Positions 6,201 through 6,484 of a DNA stretch of 6,484 nucleotides are shown here, in pieces. Position 1 is the stretch's first letter; the number at the start of each line of letters is the position of its first letter. The position numbers were made by a program, and so were the translations under genes. The DNA is taken from positions 1 to 6,484 of the forward strand of contig CALGRQ010000001.1 in the NCBI GenBank assembly GCA_937880795.1, given 5' to 3'. Source of the stretch: an uncultured Dyadobacter sp. GTDB taxonomy: Bacteria > Bacteroidota > Bacteroidia > Cytophagales > Spirosomataceae. The notes beneath the pieces are model-generated. The model did no database searches, had not been told where the DNA came from, and saw only the letters and a list, made by a program, of their open reading frames with translations.

Positions 6201-6484
6201 TGGTCCTTGGAGAAGTGGATTCAACTTTACTTCGGATGAAGCGGGTAAGGTAACCGTAACTGCTCATATAGACCAGGACAACATCGTACCTGAAAAAGAC
6301 GAAAACCGTAACAATACGCTGAGCAAAACGTTTGAGGTGCGTCGCCTGGATCGCCTGTCGGACTTTGCGTTGGAACGTGCTACACGTGGCTATACCTCCT
6401 ATGCAACCGGTGGAGAGGTCGTTCAATTGATCAAAACTGCGCAAACGCTGGATCCACAAGGACGTAACGCCATTCTTAAAGGTA
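3286..6484 (+). CDS. Large multidomain lipoprotein: ThuA, PVC-type dehydrogenase-like propeller, HEAT-like repeats, CARDB (3' end missing)
   Basis: An open frame continues past the right edge, with 1066 codons visible. The N-terminus is a lipoprotein signal with lipobox LLGC (Cys17), so an envelope location is expected. No acidic surface-export signal follows the Cys, which leans towards a periplasm-facing anchor. Residues about 42-253 are a ThuA-like domain: FLGDKEGHHKP, IPVHCASYSF with H125, GGQFWRH, DETY (175-178), and GRVFYTAYGHDERTW with H229. About 303-668 is a glucose/sorbosone-dehydrogenase-like beta-propeller of the PVC 'membrane-bound dehydrogenase' type, with acidic Ca-loop-like motifs DTNGDGKAD (356-364) and DTDGDDKAD (399-407). 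About 675-855 are HEAT-like helical repeats. A linker with MDHSQHG (879-885) leads to a CARDB-like Ig domain (about 889-1019, ending DENRNNTLSKTFEV); 1020-1066 returns to helical sequence. Relatives often end in a CxxCH cytochrome domain, which cannot be seen here. Probable role: envelope oxidation or processing of a sugar with the upstream oxidoreductase; substrate unknown. The start is the first ATG, directly at the signal peptide. Confidence 0.9.
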   Translation, partial: MKTKALSLLFGIVLLGCAVQPSSQKASLSAETSQNAKKARRLEILFLGDKEGHHKPAERVPQIMAALGPKGFNFTYTDDLEDLNPETLGKYDALMLFANWDSIAPQQAKSLLDFVASGKGFIPVHCASYSFRNNPEIVKLMGGQFWRHTWDTIQPVWAKPEHPAIDGVKPFKTVDETYLHKFLQPDNIVLTERLVQADQEKDKPGRVNEPYTWVRTHGKGRVFYTAYGHDERTWATKGFQDLIEKGIRWAVNDDARAALAALNPKPFEYRAAVLPNYEQRPGQQLQQLPLSPEESVKHIQIPVDFTLDVFAHEPDVMHPIAMTWDERGRLFVLITKDYPNERKDTGGNDYILICEDTNGDGKADKFTKFSDDLSIPTGMVFANGGLIVSQAPHMLFLQDTDGDDKADVKKVLFSGFGTFDTHAGPSNLHYGFDNWVYGSVGYSGFKGKLAKGDSLNFGQALFRFKPDGTEMEVVAKTSNNTWGLGFNEAGDLFGSTANNAHGWYSAIPNRYFGKSKVDNGSRSTDTHKDMQPITEKVRQVDVFGGFTAAAGHNFYTARAYPKKYWNRAAFVSEPTGHILHQNFMAKKGTDFEDVLGFNLLAGADEWVAPVFAEVGPDGAVWVADWYSYIIQHNPTPHGSENGKGNAYETPLRDFTHGRLYRIAYKNAPVYKPITLSKSRPDELVATLKNTNMLWRRHAQRMLVERGNKDVVSKLVELLKDKSVDEVGLNTSVIHALWTLQGLNAIGDAQVLPTVLETLKHPSNDVRKTAVQVLPRTAASAQSLLAVDALHDKEPLVVLNTLLALSEIPYSAESEKAILNLLDTYSQADDRWMPDAFAAVLNAQDGKLLTKYLAQRAGKAGSTTPASKADAKSASSHATMDHSQHGANKVTVQGTAELAITNITIDPETPYVRENARVTIEITNQGSVAVPKGVVPVVNVGIRSRSLNTNYISKQLVNGIAPGETIKLTEGNNGPWRSGFNFTSDEAGKVTVTAHIDQDNIVPEKDENRNNTLSKTFEVRRLDRLSDFALERATRGYTSYATGGEVVQLIKTAQTLDPQGRNAILKG

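Noticed and set aside
4332..6459. Long minus-strand open frames within the lipoprotein gene (e.g. 4759-5196, 5510-5917, 5899-6147, 6184-6459)
   Set aside because: The plus-strand frame has continuous recognisable domains throughout; the antisense products lack motifs and have no promoters or start contexts of note.

Overview
The window looks like chromosomal DNA from a Bacteroidota bacterium, most likely of the Sphingobacteriales (Pedobacter/Sphingobacterium type). The grounds are moderate-GC genes set in very AT-rich spacers, start codons mostly without a Shine-Dalgarno sequence, a TAnnTTTG-type -7 box upstream of one gene, and gene families common in that phylum. The taxonomic call is inference from style, not from a marker gene.

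Left part, minus strand: an exported M4 (thermolysin-like) metalloprotease precursor starts at 1030 and runs off the left edge exactly at its HEXXH zinc motif. To its right, in the same orientation, is a complete GNAT-family N-acetyltransferase (1259-1813). The two are separated by a 228-base AT-rich spacer that holds a likely promoter for the protease and a small direct-repeat/palindrome cluster.

Right part, plus strand: a divergent spacer (1814-2099) leads to a complete Gfo/Idh/MocA-type oxidoreductase (2100-3224). A short spacer with a GC-rich hairpin follows, then a very large lipoprotein gene (3286 to beyond the right edge; 1066 codons visible). The visible part of this lipoprotein contains, in order, a lipobox, a ThuA-like domain, a sugar-dehydrogenase-like beta-propeller of the PVC-type 'membrane-bound dehydrogenase' class with two Ca-loop-like motifs, HEAT-like helical repeats, a His/Met-containing linker and a CARDB-like Ig domain. 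The family often ends in a c-type cytochrome domain, which would lie outside the window if present.

The oxidoreductase and the ThuA lipoprotein probably belong together. Cytoplasmic Gfo/Idh/MocA dehydrogenases and ThuA proteins are paired in the thuAB trehalose/sucrose loci of rhizobia, so an oxidative sugar or glycoside pathway split between cytoplasm and envelope is a reasonable hypothesis; the substrate cannot be read from the sequence. The most notable points are the oxidoreductase's loss of the family's EKP catalytic lysine (TVP instead), the unusual domain chain of the lipoprotein, and a 20-codon upstream ORF with a strong Shine-Dalgarno sequence overlapping the oxidoreductase start. 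No RNA genes, mobile elements, CRISPR arrays or origins were seen.
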